Shown here piece by piece: positions 8,305 to 15,310 of a stretch of 19,356 bases of DNA; position 1 is the first letter of the stretch, and every line of letters starts with the position of its first letter. Both the position numbers and the translations under genes were made by a program. Origin of the DNA: Balneolia bacterium (GTDB lineage Bacteria; Bacteroidota; Rhodothermia; Balneolales; Cyclonatronaceae); contig PXDL01000002.1 in NCBI GenBank assembly GCA_003566395.1, positions 1 through 19,356 on the forward strand, read 5' to 3'. Under the pieces are notes generated by a model. It saw only the letters and a list, made by a program, of their open reading frames with translations, ran no database searches and was not told the origin of the DNA.

Positions 8305-9519
8305 AAACTGACTGCCATACCTTATGTAGCCCTGAAGGCGCTCAGAAGAAATAGTATGCGCACCATGCTTACCGCGCTGGGCATTATTATCGGCGTGGCC
8401 GCTGTCATTACCATGGTTGGGCTGGGGCAGGGTGCCGGGGCGGAAGTGCGCGAACAGGTAAACCGCCTGGGCCAGAACGTTGTGCTGATCTTTCCCGGTG
8501 CCCGCCAGCTTGGAGGGGTGAGTATCGGCGGTGGAAGCGCCAACACGCTTACGGTAGAAGACGCAAGGGCTTTGCGCGAAGAAATCCCCGAAGTGATTGC
8601 CGCAAGTCCGGAAGTCCGTTCCCAGCGCGTGGTTGTTTACGGAAACCGGAACTGGCACACCCGGATTTACGGTCAGTCTCATGACTATCTGCAAATACGG
8701 CAATGGCCGGTAGAAAGCGGACGCATGTACGATGAAGCCGATGTCGAAAACGCGTCACTCGTGGCCGTAGTTGGCCAAACGATCGTACAGGAATTATTTG
8801 AAGGAGCCGACCCGATCGGAGAAACCATCCGGGTACGTGGCCTTCCGCTGGAAATCATCGGCATACTCGCGCCCAAAGGCATGTCGCTGATGGGCTCGGT
8901 TCAGGACGACATCGTGCTGGTTCCTTATACGACTGCGTTCCAGCGTATATCCGGGCGCTCACATGCTATGGTTATCAATGTGCAGGTATACGATGAACAA
9001 TCGATGGGAATTGCCCAGCTGAAAATCACAGATTTGCTCAGAGAGCGACACGGACTGGCACCCTACCAGGAAAATGATTTTACGGTACAGACGCAGGAAG
9101 AAGTTGCAGCGGCAGCAACTGAAACTTCGCGCATAATGACCTGGCTGCTGGCATCCATCGCCGGTGTTTCACTTTTGGTGGGAGGCATCGGTATTATGAA
9201 TGTGATGCTCGTAAGCGTAACGGAGCGAACGCGAGAAATCGGGTTGCGCCTTGCGGTAGGTGCCAAAGGCCCGGACGTGCTTCTTCAGTTTTTAATTGAA
9301 AGCGTGGTCCTCTGCCTGCTGGGCGGATTCGGAGGCATCATCCTGGGAGTAGCCGCCACGGAACTGATCGCCAACTATGCCGGATGGCCCGCGATGTTTT
9401 CCACTCAAGCCATGGTAATTGCGGTGAGCGTTTCGGCCGCAGTGGGTGTATTTTTCGGATTCTATCCGGCCTGGAAAGCTTCACGCCTCGATCCGATTGA
9501 GGCGCTCAGAAGAGAATAA
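8302..9519 (+). CDS. MacB-like ABC transporter permease (FtsX/MacB_PCD)
   Basis: A 405-residue inner-membrane permease. TM1 (about residues 22-42, TMLTALGIIIGVAAVITMVG) is followed by a large periplasmic MacB_PCD domain (about 45-270) and then three TM helices (about 279-305, 325-355 and 369-390), the FtsX fold. It ends with the conserved YPAWKASRLDPIEALRRE. MacB-type permeases are thought to drive efflux by mechanotransmission together with the adaptor. The start is TTG at 8302, two bases after the ATPase stop. It is supported by GAGGAGG at 8285-8291 inside the end of the ATPase gene, and by an N-terminus (LTAIPYVALKALRRNSMRTMLTALG) normal for the family; starting at the first ATG (residue 19) would remove the conserved amphipathic helix. 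Confidence 0.94.
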   Translation: MKLTAIPYVALKALRRNSMRTMLTALGIIIGVAAVITMVGLGQGAGAEVREQVNRLGQNVVLIFPGARQLGGVSIGGGSANTLTVEDARALREEIPEVIAASPEVRSQRVVVYGNRNWHTRIYGQSHDYLQIRQWPVESGRMYDEADVENASLVAVVGQTIVQELFEGADPIGETIRVRGLPLEIIGILAPKGMSLMGSVQDDIVLVPYTTAFQRISGRSHAMVINVQVYDEQSMGIAQLKITDLLRERHGLAPYQENDFTVQTQEEVAAAATETSRIMTWLLASIAGVSLLVGGIGIMNVMLVSVTERTREIGLRLAVGAKGPDVLLQFLIESVVLCLLGGFGGIILGVAATELIANYAGWPAMFSTQAMVIAVSVSAAVGVFFGFYPAWKASRLDPIEALRRE

Positions 9520-9638
9520 TCGGCCCGGAGTGCTTATTTCTTGGGGTTTTCCATAACGCTCGTCCTCAAGTAATTCGGACGGTAAGGTTGTGCCGAAAAT
9601 ATATGCTCAGCCAAAACACAGCCTTCCCCATATCGATC

Positions 9639-11039
9639 TTACTGCGGAATGCTCAGCTTTTCCATAAGCTCGTAGAGGTACGAACGGTTGATGCCAAGCG
9701 CGGCGGCGGTTTTCGATTTAGAGCCGTACCGGGCAAGCGCGTCTTCGAGCAGTCTGCGTCGGAAACGGTTTACCGCATCCTCGTAGTTTTGATTTGGGTC
9801 TTCCTGTCCCATCGAATATCCGGATTCAGGTAATGATGAAGGTAGGGTACCGGATGCGCCTTCAGGTTTATATTCAGCCGGGAGGTCACCTATCTGTATT
9901 ACGTTATGATTTACAAGTATCACCAGTCGCTCGGTGAGGTTTCTGAGTTCCCTCACGTTTCCTTTCCACGGGCATTGCGTGAGGATATGAAGCGCCTCTT
10001 TGCTGAACGACTTCGGCCCGCGGTTCATCTTTTTCCGGAATTCCTGCAAAAAATGAACGGCCAATGCGGGAATATCTTCTTTACGCTCCCTCAGCGGCGG
10101 CACAAGCAGCGGAATCACATTGAGCCGGTAGAAGAGGTCTTCCCGGAACGCACCCGCTTCCACACGCATCCGCAGGTCCTGATGCGTGGCAGCAATCACC
10201 CTGACGTCCACTTTATGTGAACGCTCCCCGCCAAGCCGTTCAAACGTGCCTTCCTGTAGAATGCGCAGTAATTTTGCCTGAGCAGCAGGCGTAAGCTCGG
10301 CCACTTCATCGAGAAAAATTGTGCCGCCGTCGGCCAGTTCAAATTTTCCTTTCCGGATGCCCTTACTGCCGGTATAGGCCCCGGATTCATGTCCGAAAAG
10401 TTCATCTTCCAGCAGCGAGTCGGACAGCGCTGCGCAGTTTACGGCAACAAACGGTCGAGAGGCCCGGTTGCTGTTCTTGTGGAGAGCCTGAGCTACAAGT
10501 TCTTTTCCGGTTCCGCTTTCGCCCGTTATATACACGGTAGCATCGGTAGGAGCGATTTGGTTCACGGAGGCATAGAGCGACTGCATAGACGGTGCGCTAC
10601 CGATCATAGTATCATCCAGCCCCCCCTGACCCAGCCGAAGCGATTCGTTTTCCTGCATCAGTTTTCGAAGACGCAGCGCACGGTTCATCACCACGTTTAG
10701 CTCGTCCGGATTCAGCGGTTTGATGAAAACATCCCAGGCTCCCTGTTCAACGGCGGCCAGGGCCGGACCTTTATCCATATCTCCGGTCATAATAATTACT
10801 ATGGCATCGGGCTGGTCTCTGATGATGTCGGCTAATAGCGACAGCCCTGCATCCGGAGTGTCGGTATTGGGCGGCATGTGTAAATCGGTAAGGGCTATAT
10901 CGAAGCGCTGCTTTCTCAGAATTTTACGTGCCTCATCGGTATCTGCCGCGCTCGTAACCCGGAACGTATCGTTCAATTCCCAGTACAACTGCTGCCGGAC
11001 GCGCTCGTCATCGTCCACAATTAAAATAGATGGCTTCAT
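9639..11039 (-). CDS. Sigma54-dependent response regulator, NtrC/PrsR-like
   Basis: A 466-residue transcription activator. Receiver domain (1-125) with acidic cluster D9-D11, phospho-acceptor Asp52 (LTDLHMPP), Thr85 and Lys107. AAA+ domain (about 144-375) with Walker A GESGTGKE (173-180), Walker B GGTIFLDEV (238-246) and the sensor/arginine region REDLFYRLNVIPLLVPPLRERKEDIP. C-terminal Fis-type helix-turn-helix (about 425-464, KTAAALGINRSYLYELMEKL). The sigma54-contact loop reads GAYTGS (220-225) in place of GAFTGA. The receiver (QQLYWELNDTFRVTSAADTDEARKIL..., a DLHMPP-type acceptor site, and the GAWDVFIKPLNPDEL end) recalls PrsR of PEP-CTERM/exosortase systems. It lies 49 bp downstream of the kinase gene in the same operon, so is very likely its partner. 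A likely target is the lipoprotein promoter at 14529-14544. Confidence 0.95.
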   Translation of the reverse strand: MKPSILIVDDDERVRQQLYWELNDTFRVTSAADTDEARKILRKQRFDIALTDLHMPPNTDTPDAGLSLLADIIRDQPDAIVIIMTGDMDKGPALAAVEQGAWDVFIKPLNPDELNVVMNRALRLRKLMQENESLRLGQGGLDDTMIGSAPSMQSLYASVNQIAPTDATVYITGESGTGKELVAQALHKNSNRASRPFVAVNCAALSDSLLEDELFGHESGAYTGSKGIRKGKFELADGGTIFLDEVAELTPAAQAKLLRILQEGTFERLGGERSHKVDVRVIAATHQDLRMRVEAGAFREDLFYRLNVIPLLVPPLRERKEDIPALAVHFLQEFRKKMNRGPKSFSKEALHILTQCPWKGNVRELRNLTERLVILVNHNVIQIGDLPAEYKPEGASGTLPSSLPESGYSMGQEDPNQNYEDAVNRFRRRLLEDALARYGSKSKTAAALGINRSYLYELMEKLSIPQ

Positions 11040-11088
11040 GGGCTTATGGGCTATAAGTGTAATAGATTATATTCGACCATTGCCAAAA

Positions 11089-14000
11089 CTATGCCTTTTT
11101 TAAATGATCGGGATTAAAGCTGAGCAGAAAGCTTGTTCCGTGGCCTTCCCGGCTTTGAACCTCTACAGACCCTCCGTGGTCTTCGGTCAGTAGTTTAACC
11201 GAATACATCCCCAGGCCCAGGCCCTGCGGTTTGGTGGTTTTAAACGGCTCAAAAAGCTCATCCCTGATAAACAAAGCCGGCATACCCGGCCCGTTGTCGG
11301 ATACGGACAGCTGAGGCCTCCCGCGCTTATCCGGCCCGAAGGTGACGGTGACTTGACCCCCTTTTGATGAAACGGCATCAATCGCATTCTGAATAAGATT
11401 TTCTGCGATTCGGGTGACGGCACCGGAGTCGTGCGTCCACTGTAGCTTTTTATCCCCTTCATAGTTCAGGCTAACGCCGTCCGGCAGATTCATTCGCAGC
11501 CTTCGGATTACCGCCGAAATGGTTTCATCGGGATTGGCCGAGCTGCCTTTGAGCGTAAATTGTGGTCGGTTTTGCTGGAGCTTGGAGATCAGGTCGTTCA
11601 AATGCCTGGTGGACTGCTGCAGTGTGGTGATGGCATCTTTCCGGAATGCCTCCTGTTCAAATTTGCGATCGAGATTACGGGCGAGAAAGGTGAGGCTGAA
11701 TACCGTATTTTTCATATCGTGCGCAACCAGAGAGCCGATGCGCTGGGTGATTTCAAACTGTCTTCTTAGCGCCTGTTCCTGCTGCTGAATCCGCATTTTC
11801 TCCACACGACGATTGTAAAACACCCCGCCGCTGAACAACATCACCCCAAAACCAAGAGCCAGAAACCACCACCTGAGAAAAAATGGCGGATGAACGGTAA
11901 ATGCCAGTGAGGCCGATGAGTCACTTTCCATACCGTACCCGTTCACGGCTTTTACATCAAAGCGGTACTCTTTTGGAAACAGCACCGCAGACAGGTTGGT
12001 ATAGCGGGTGCTGTTCATCCTGCCCGGATAAATCCATTCCCGGTCCTGCCCGCTGAGCCGGTAGGCAAACACCGTGGAAAGCTCATCTTCAAAAGACGGA
12101 GAGGCAAAACGGACCTCAAACTCGTTTCTTCCGAACCGGTTTCCGGTGATGTTGTAGTCTGAAATGATGGCCTTCGGGCCCTGCCTCTGCTTACGAAGCT
12201 TTTCAGGCCTGATGCGATACGCGCCTGCCACCGAACCGAAAATCAGATCGCCCTTAAACATTCCGAAGGACGAAGGATAATAGAGCTGGTCGGAAATCAT
12301 CCCGTCGCGCTCGGATACGTAAAGCTCAATCTGTCCGCTTTCAAGATTTAGGGCATGCACCCCACCTGCACCCGCCATCCACAAATACCCGCGTTCCGAA
12401 TCATGGATGTAACTAATGGGCACAGGAATATTCAGTCCGGAGTTTTTGTCCCAGCTTCGTATAGTTTTCCAGCTCCCGTTCGTATCAGACTCAAGCTCAT
12501 GAAGACCTTCCGGCCCGGCAAGGTACAGTCTTTCACCTATAAACGCGAAGTAGCGCTGATCGGTAGAGCTTGCAGCAAAATCGAGGACGGCAGGCTTGTA
12601 GCAGAAGGTGGCTCCGGTACAGTTGCCCGTTTCATCTTCAAGCATACGGCTGAACGGAACGACCGAACGAAGCAACCCGTCGGCCATTGTTCCCACCCAC
12701 ATATGCCCGTCAGGGCCGATATCAAACGATCCCATGCCGGGTCGGCTTGAGGTTGAAAAGCGACCCGTGTTCCTGCTTCCTTCTTCTGTAGTTACATGAA
12801 TTTCATTTACCGTATTAGCCAGCATCACCGGTTTGCCGTTAAGCAGCCGGGGCTTGAAGTTATACTGAACGTTCTTTTGGCTGTAGTAATAATATTTACG
12901 CCCCGGACCTGCCGGACCACTATGATCCGGATCGATTCCCGGATATGGATTAAAAGTGCCGGAGATTGAGCGCGGGAAAAGAATAATCACGCCGTTATTA
13001 ATATCCAGCCAAATCGAACCGTCGTGATGGGAAGTAATCGAAAATATTTCCTTTGCGACGGGAATCTCCGGGAAACGGTGAAGCTCGAATTCATACCTGC
13101 CCGGATGCAGCCGTGCCTCCACAAGACCGGTCTGGCTGCCGATCCACAAAACAGAAGGATCGCCTGGGTCCGCCGCAACAGCCGTAGCCTGTATCGTTTC
13201 CATGAACGAAGCGGACGGCGATCGAAGTCTTTCCACAGCACCGGCGCCGGCACGCAGCTTAAAAATACCGTCGTTGGTCGAGGCCCAGATATTACCTTCA
13301 CTGTCGCGGTGAAGCACGTTCACGCTGATTCCGTTGATGCCGTTCAGATAATGCAGAGGTATGCCTTCATCAAGGTGAAAGCGGGCCAGTCCCTCACCGG
13401 TACCCGCCCAAACCGTGCCGTCGGTTCCGTCCAAAAGCTGAAACACCATTCCCGAACCGGCATCTTCGATGTGATCCGGATAAAAAGGCTGCTCAAAATC
13501 CGCCATCAGACTGTAGATGGAGGGCGCATGCATCATCCATACTTTGCCGAGTGTGGTTCCTCCGAAAAGACGGCCTTGTTCGTCCTCCATCAAACTGATA
13601 TGTACCTGAAGCGTTTCCGGGCGATCGAAGCGGCGAAACGCGAAATCCGGCAACGTCCCATCTTTCAGGAACCGCAGCTTTTGTTCCCTGCTCACTGAAA
13701 AAAGGTACCCACCCCGCGTTACGGCCAAAAGCTCTCCATTCGCCCGGGCCAGAACGCTGTATATATCGTTTATTTCATCATCTCTTTCGGGAAACACCTC
13801 TGTGGGCTTAAGAAGCTTTGCTTTCCGGCTTCCGTCTTCATGGAAATTAAAGTACATCAATCCTTCGGAGCCGGTCGCCGCCCATATTCCTCCGGTGTCG
13901 GGGTCGCGCGCAAAGGCATCAAGTCCGTAAGCAAGGTTCGAACCTTTCGCAATCTTAACCGGGCCGGAATTGATTTGAAGAGTGTCCGTAAATTCCGGTA

Positions 14001-14358
14001 ATACAGGGTACCCGTTCTCAGACAAGGGCCGGTCGGACACAAACAATCCGTTAATGGTATTCACCCATAGGAAACCGGCTTCATCCTGTATAAACGCAGT
14101 AGGTGATAAGGGAGAGGAGGATTCGGCAACCTTAAAAAGATCGCTTCCGTCGTAGCGGTAAATACCGTGCCCGATCATGCCGAACCACATAAGGCCTGCA
14201 TCATCCTGAGTAATGCCATACACAGGCATGCCCGGAAGCGGATTGATCAAATCGCGGTTGGTGTAGTGCCTGAACGGATATTCCTGCCCACATACCCGGT
14301 CAGGGAGCAAAGGGATCACGCACACCAAGGCCATCAAAAACAAGAAAATTGACTTCAT
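11089..14358 (-). CDS. Periplasmic-sensing histidine kinase: Reg_prop propeller, Y_Y_Y, PrsK-like transmitter
   Basis: A 1089-residue membrane kinase. Signal peptide (1-24, cut after VCG). Periplasmic beta-propeller with about nine Reg_prop-like blades, each ending in a (I/L/V)W-x-G/S-T-x-x-GL pattern (for example 56-66, 156-167, 315-327, 356-368, 403-413, 552-563, 658-667). Y_Y_Y domain (about 745-823), TM helix (about 826-848), coiled linker (851-872). The transmitter has His880 in LVAHDMKN, N-box ENLIQNAIDAV (986-996), G1 DNGPGMP (1021-1027), F-box FEPFKTTKPQ and G2 GLGLG (1046-1050). The His region (HDMKNTVFSLTFLARN) resembles PrsK kinases, which carry HDxKN. No receiver or AraC domain is fused at the C-terminus, unlike many Reg_prop hybrid regulators in gut Bacteroides. 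Its partner is the regulator 49 bp downstream. The ligand is unknown. Confidence 0.94.
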   Translation of the reverse strand: MKSIFLFLMALVCVIPLLPDRVCGQEYPFRHYTNRDLINPLPGMPVYGITQDDAGLMWFGMIGHGIYRYDGSDLFKVAESSSPLSPTAFIQDEAGFLWVNTINGLFVSDRPLSENGYPVLPEFTDTLQINSGPVKIAKGSNLAYGLDAFARDPDTGGIWAATGSEGLMYFNFHEDGSRKAKLLKPTEVFPERDDEINDIYSVLARANGELLAVTRGGYLFSVSREQKLRFLKDGTLPDFAFRRFDRPETLQVHISLMEDEQGRLFGGTTLGKVWMMHAPSIYSLMADFEQPFYPDHIEDAGSGMVFQLLDGTDGTVWAGTGEGLARFHLDEGIPLHYLNGINGISVNVLHRDSEGNIWASTNDGIFKLRAGAGAVERLRSPSASFMETIQATAVAADPGDPSVLWIGSQTGLVEARLHPGRYEFELHRFPEIPVAKEIFSITSHHDGSIWLDINNGVIILFPRSISGTFNPYPGIDPDHSGPAGPGRKYYYYSQKNVQYNFKPRLLNGKPVMLANTVNEIHVTTEEGSRNTGRFSTSSRPGMGSFDIGPDGHMWVGTMADGLLRSVVPFSRMLEDETGNCTGATFCYKPAVLDFAASSTDQRYFAFIGERLYLAGPEGLHELESDTNGSWKTIRSWDKNSGLNIPVPISYIHDSERGYLWMAGAGGVHALNLESGQIELYVSERDGMISDQLYYPSSFGMFKGDLIFGSVAGAYRIRPEKLRKQRQGPKAIISDYNITGNRFGRNEFEVRFASPSFEDELSTVFAYRLSGQDREWIYPGRMNSTRYTNLSAVLFPKEYRFDVKAVNGYGMESDSSASLAFTVHPPFFLRWWFLALGFGVMLFSGGVFYNRRVEKMRIQQQEQALRRQFEITQRIGSLVAHDMKNTVFSLTFLARNLDRKFEQEAFRKDAITTLQQSTRHLNDLISKLQQNRPQFTLKGSSANPDETISAVIRRLRMNLPDGVSLNYEGDKKLQWTHDSGAVTRIAENLIQNAIDAVSSKGGQVTVTFGPDKRGRPQLSVSDNGPGMPALFIRDELFEPFKTTKPQGLGLGMYSVKLLTEDHGGSVEVQSREGHGTSFLLSFNPDHLKKA

Positions 14359-14392
14359 ATAATCGGCTATATGAAAATGCCCCTTTTTGTTT

Positions 14393-14423
14393 CGAATGTA
14401 GCTGAATTGTTGCTTAAAACCAA
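14393..14423 (-). promoter_or_regulatory. Candidate primary-sigma promoter for the kinase-regulator operon
   Basis: On the minus strand TTG (14423-14421) is followed after 20 bases by TACATTCG (14400-14393), one mismatch from the Bacteroidota -7 consensus TAnnTTTG and within the usual TTG-N17-23 spacing. The start would fall near 14386, giving a leader of about 28 bases before the kinase ATG at 14358. The dyad at 14436-14453 lies about 12 bp upstream of the TTG, so the same protein could act on both promoters. Confidence 0.42.
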
Positions 14424-14435
14424 CTTAACCAATAC

Positions 14436-14453
14436 TGTCGGGATAAACCGACA
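14436..14453. promoter_or_regulatory. Perfect 18-bp dyad TGTCGG-N6-CCGACA, candidate enhancer site
   Basis: Six-base arms TGTCGG and CCGACA are perfect inverted repeats around a six-base spacer. Size and symmetry fit the binding sites of Fis-type helix-turn-helix dimers in NtrC-family activators. Its centre is about 110 bp upstream of the start predicted from the sigma54-like promoter at 14529-14544, a standard enhancer distance. The regulator at 9639-11039 is the natural candidate to bind it. The match of arms is seen; the binding is inferred. Confidence 0.55.
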
Positions 14454-14528
14454 CGCTAAAGAACCTGATGTAATCCGCTCTTTGTTTAAATCCACTTAAG
14501 ACATTAATAAATAATAGTTTGAGAAATT

Positions 14529-14544
14529 CGGCACGTTTCTTGAT
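14529..14544 (+). promoter_or_regulatory. Sigma54-type (-24/-12) promoter for the DUF6252-like lipoprotein
   Basis: CGGCACG-TTTC-TTGAT aligns with TGGCACG-N4-TTGCW at all fixed positions except T-to-C at the first base and C-to-A at -12. The GG (14530-14531) and the -13 G (14542) are in the right register, 12 bases apart. The start would be near 14555, leaving a leader of about 68 bases to the ATG at 14623. It is the only convincing sigma54-like site I found between genes in this window, and it sits next to a sigma54-activator operon. The A at -12 is a departure from the best-conserved positions. Confidence 0.55.
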
Positions 14545-14558
14545 ATGAAATATCAAGA
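14538..14558. promoter_or_regulatory. 9-bp-arm palindrome overlapping the -12 element
   Basis: TCTTGATAT and ATATCAAGA form a perfect inverted repeat with a three-base centre. It covers about -17 to +4 of the predicted sigma54 promoter, including its TTGA. It could be an operator for a second regulator, or aid melting by extruding a hairpin. Perfect pairing over 18 bases in a short intergenic gap is unlikely to be chance. Confidence 0.5.
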
Positions 14559-14565
14559 CACTTCG

Positions 14566-14598
14566 GGCCACAACATAATTATGTTCTTATATGTGGCC
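14566..14598 (+). promoter_or_regulatory. Hairpin in the leader of the lipoprotein mRNA
   Basis: GGCCACA (14566-14572) pairs with TGTGGCC (14592-14598). The loop side contains a 12-base palindrome, ACATAATTATGT (14573-14584). It lies between the predicted start (about 14555) and the ATG at 14623. It could stabilise the mRNA or control translation; there is no U-run after it, so it is not a typical terminator. Confidence 0.45.
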
Positions 14599-14622
14599 TA
14601 CAATCCCTAAATATGTAGCATT

Positions 14623-15132
14623 ATGAAACCGATTTTTTTCACTTTTGCGATTTTTATAAGTACACTTGGATTACTGCTTACCGGATGTTCTTCGAGCAGC
14701 AAAGATGACGGCGGCGTCCCCTCAGTTGGAAAAATTACGATGACCGTGGACGGCAGCAAATGGGAGGCTACCGGAGCCAACGGGCTTCGCACCCAGGCCG
14801 GGAACAACCAACAGCTTTCTATTGCAGGCACTCATTTAATAGATTTGAGTACAAATACCATGGACATAGTTACGATCGCTTTCCTGTCGAACAGTCCGCT
14901 GGAAGAAGGGGATTACATTCATCGCGACGGGCTCCCCTTTGTGCAAATCACCTTCAACAAAGGGGATACATCCCCGCAGAACACCTACTTTTCAAAAGAG
15001 GCAACCGTGACCATTACAAAACTCGAGGACTCCTCAATTCAGGGCGTTTTTTCGGGAGTGTTGGCCAAAGACAACTCGCCGGATATTACGATCACCGACG
15101 GCGGATTTAATGTCAACATCATGCAACCATAA
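14623..15132 (+). CDS. DUF6252-like lipoprotein
   Basis: A 169-residue lipoprotein with lipobox LLTGC (Cys22) followed by a Ser-rich tether (SSSSKDDGG). The mature part begins ITMTVDGSKWEATGANG, the G-x-x-W motif typical of DUF6252-type small lipoproteins in Bacteroidota. It goes on as a beta-rich domain with ISGT-like and EEGDYIH strands, ending in ITDGGFNVNIM. The function of the family is unknown; it should be anchored in the envelope. It is divergent from the sensor kinase across 264 bp and has its own sigma54-like promoter and dyads, so it is the best candidate output of the two-component pair. There is no Shine-Dalgarno. The lipoprotein call is firm, the family call fairly so. Confidence 0.8.
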   Translation: MKPIFFTFAIFISTLGLLLTGCSSSSKDDGGVPSVGKITMTVDGSKWEATGANGLRTQAGNNQQLSIAGTHLIDLSTNTMDIVTIAFLSNSPLEEGDYIHRDGLPFVQITFNKGDTSPQNTYFSKEATVTITKLEDSSIQGVFSGVLAKDNSPDITITDGGFNVNIMQP

Positions 15133-15216
15133 AACTTACACCGGTGGGGAAGACCCGAAACAGCCGGTCGGTAAAGACATTCCAAGAGAGTACTCATCCT
15201 GGACATCACAGACGGC

Positions 15217-15224
15217 TATCTTTG
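15217..15224 (+). promoter_or_regulatory. Isolated -7-type element TATCTTTG
   Basis: An exact TAnnTTTG match; the ten bases TATCTTTGTT are the same as before gltX at 16990. There is no TTG at the -33 distance, and nothing but the hairpin at 15241-15272 and the end of a convergent gene lies downstream. It is either chance or the promoter of a very short RNA. Confidence 0.2.
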
Positions 15225-15240
15225 TTACCCGTTCTCATAA

Positions 15241-15272
15241 CCGCCTGAAATCCTGCACCGGGTTTCAGGCGG
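15241..15272. terminator. Strong hairpin between convergent genes
   Basis: CCGCCTGAAA (15241-15250) pairs perfectly with TTTCAGGCGG (15263-15272), and the stem can be extended by T-G, C-G and C-G pairs to a six-base loop. It lies between the lipoprotein stop (15132, plus) and the DJ-1 gene stop (15311, minus), as expected of a bidirectional terminator. No long T-run follows directly; TTTTG appears 12 bases on. The arms recur in the hairpin at 19230-19280. Confidence 0.6.
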
Positions 15273-15310
15273 AGACGTGATGTTTTGTATTGTTCCCGGC
15301 AAAGCGTTTG

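Noticed and set aside
14481..14521. TTTG ... ATAGTTTG as a housekeeping promoter for the lipoprotein
   Set aside because: The -7 element mismatches TA and the two parts are too far apart; the -24/-12 site downstream fits better.
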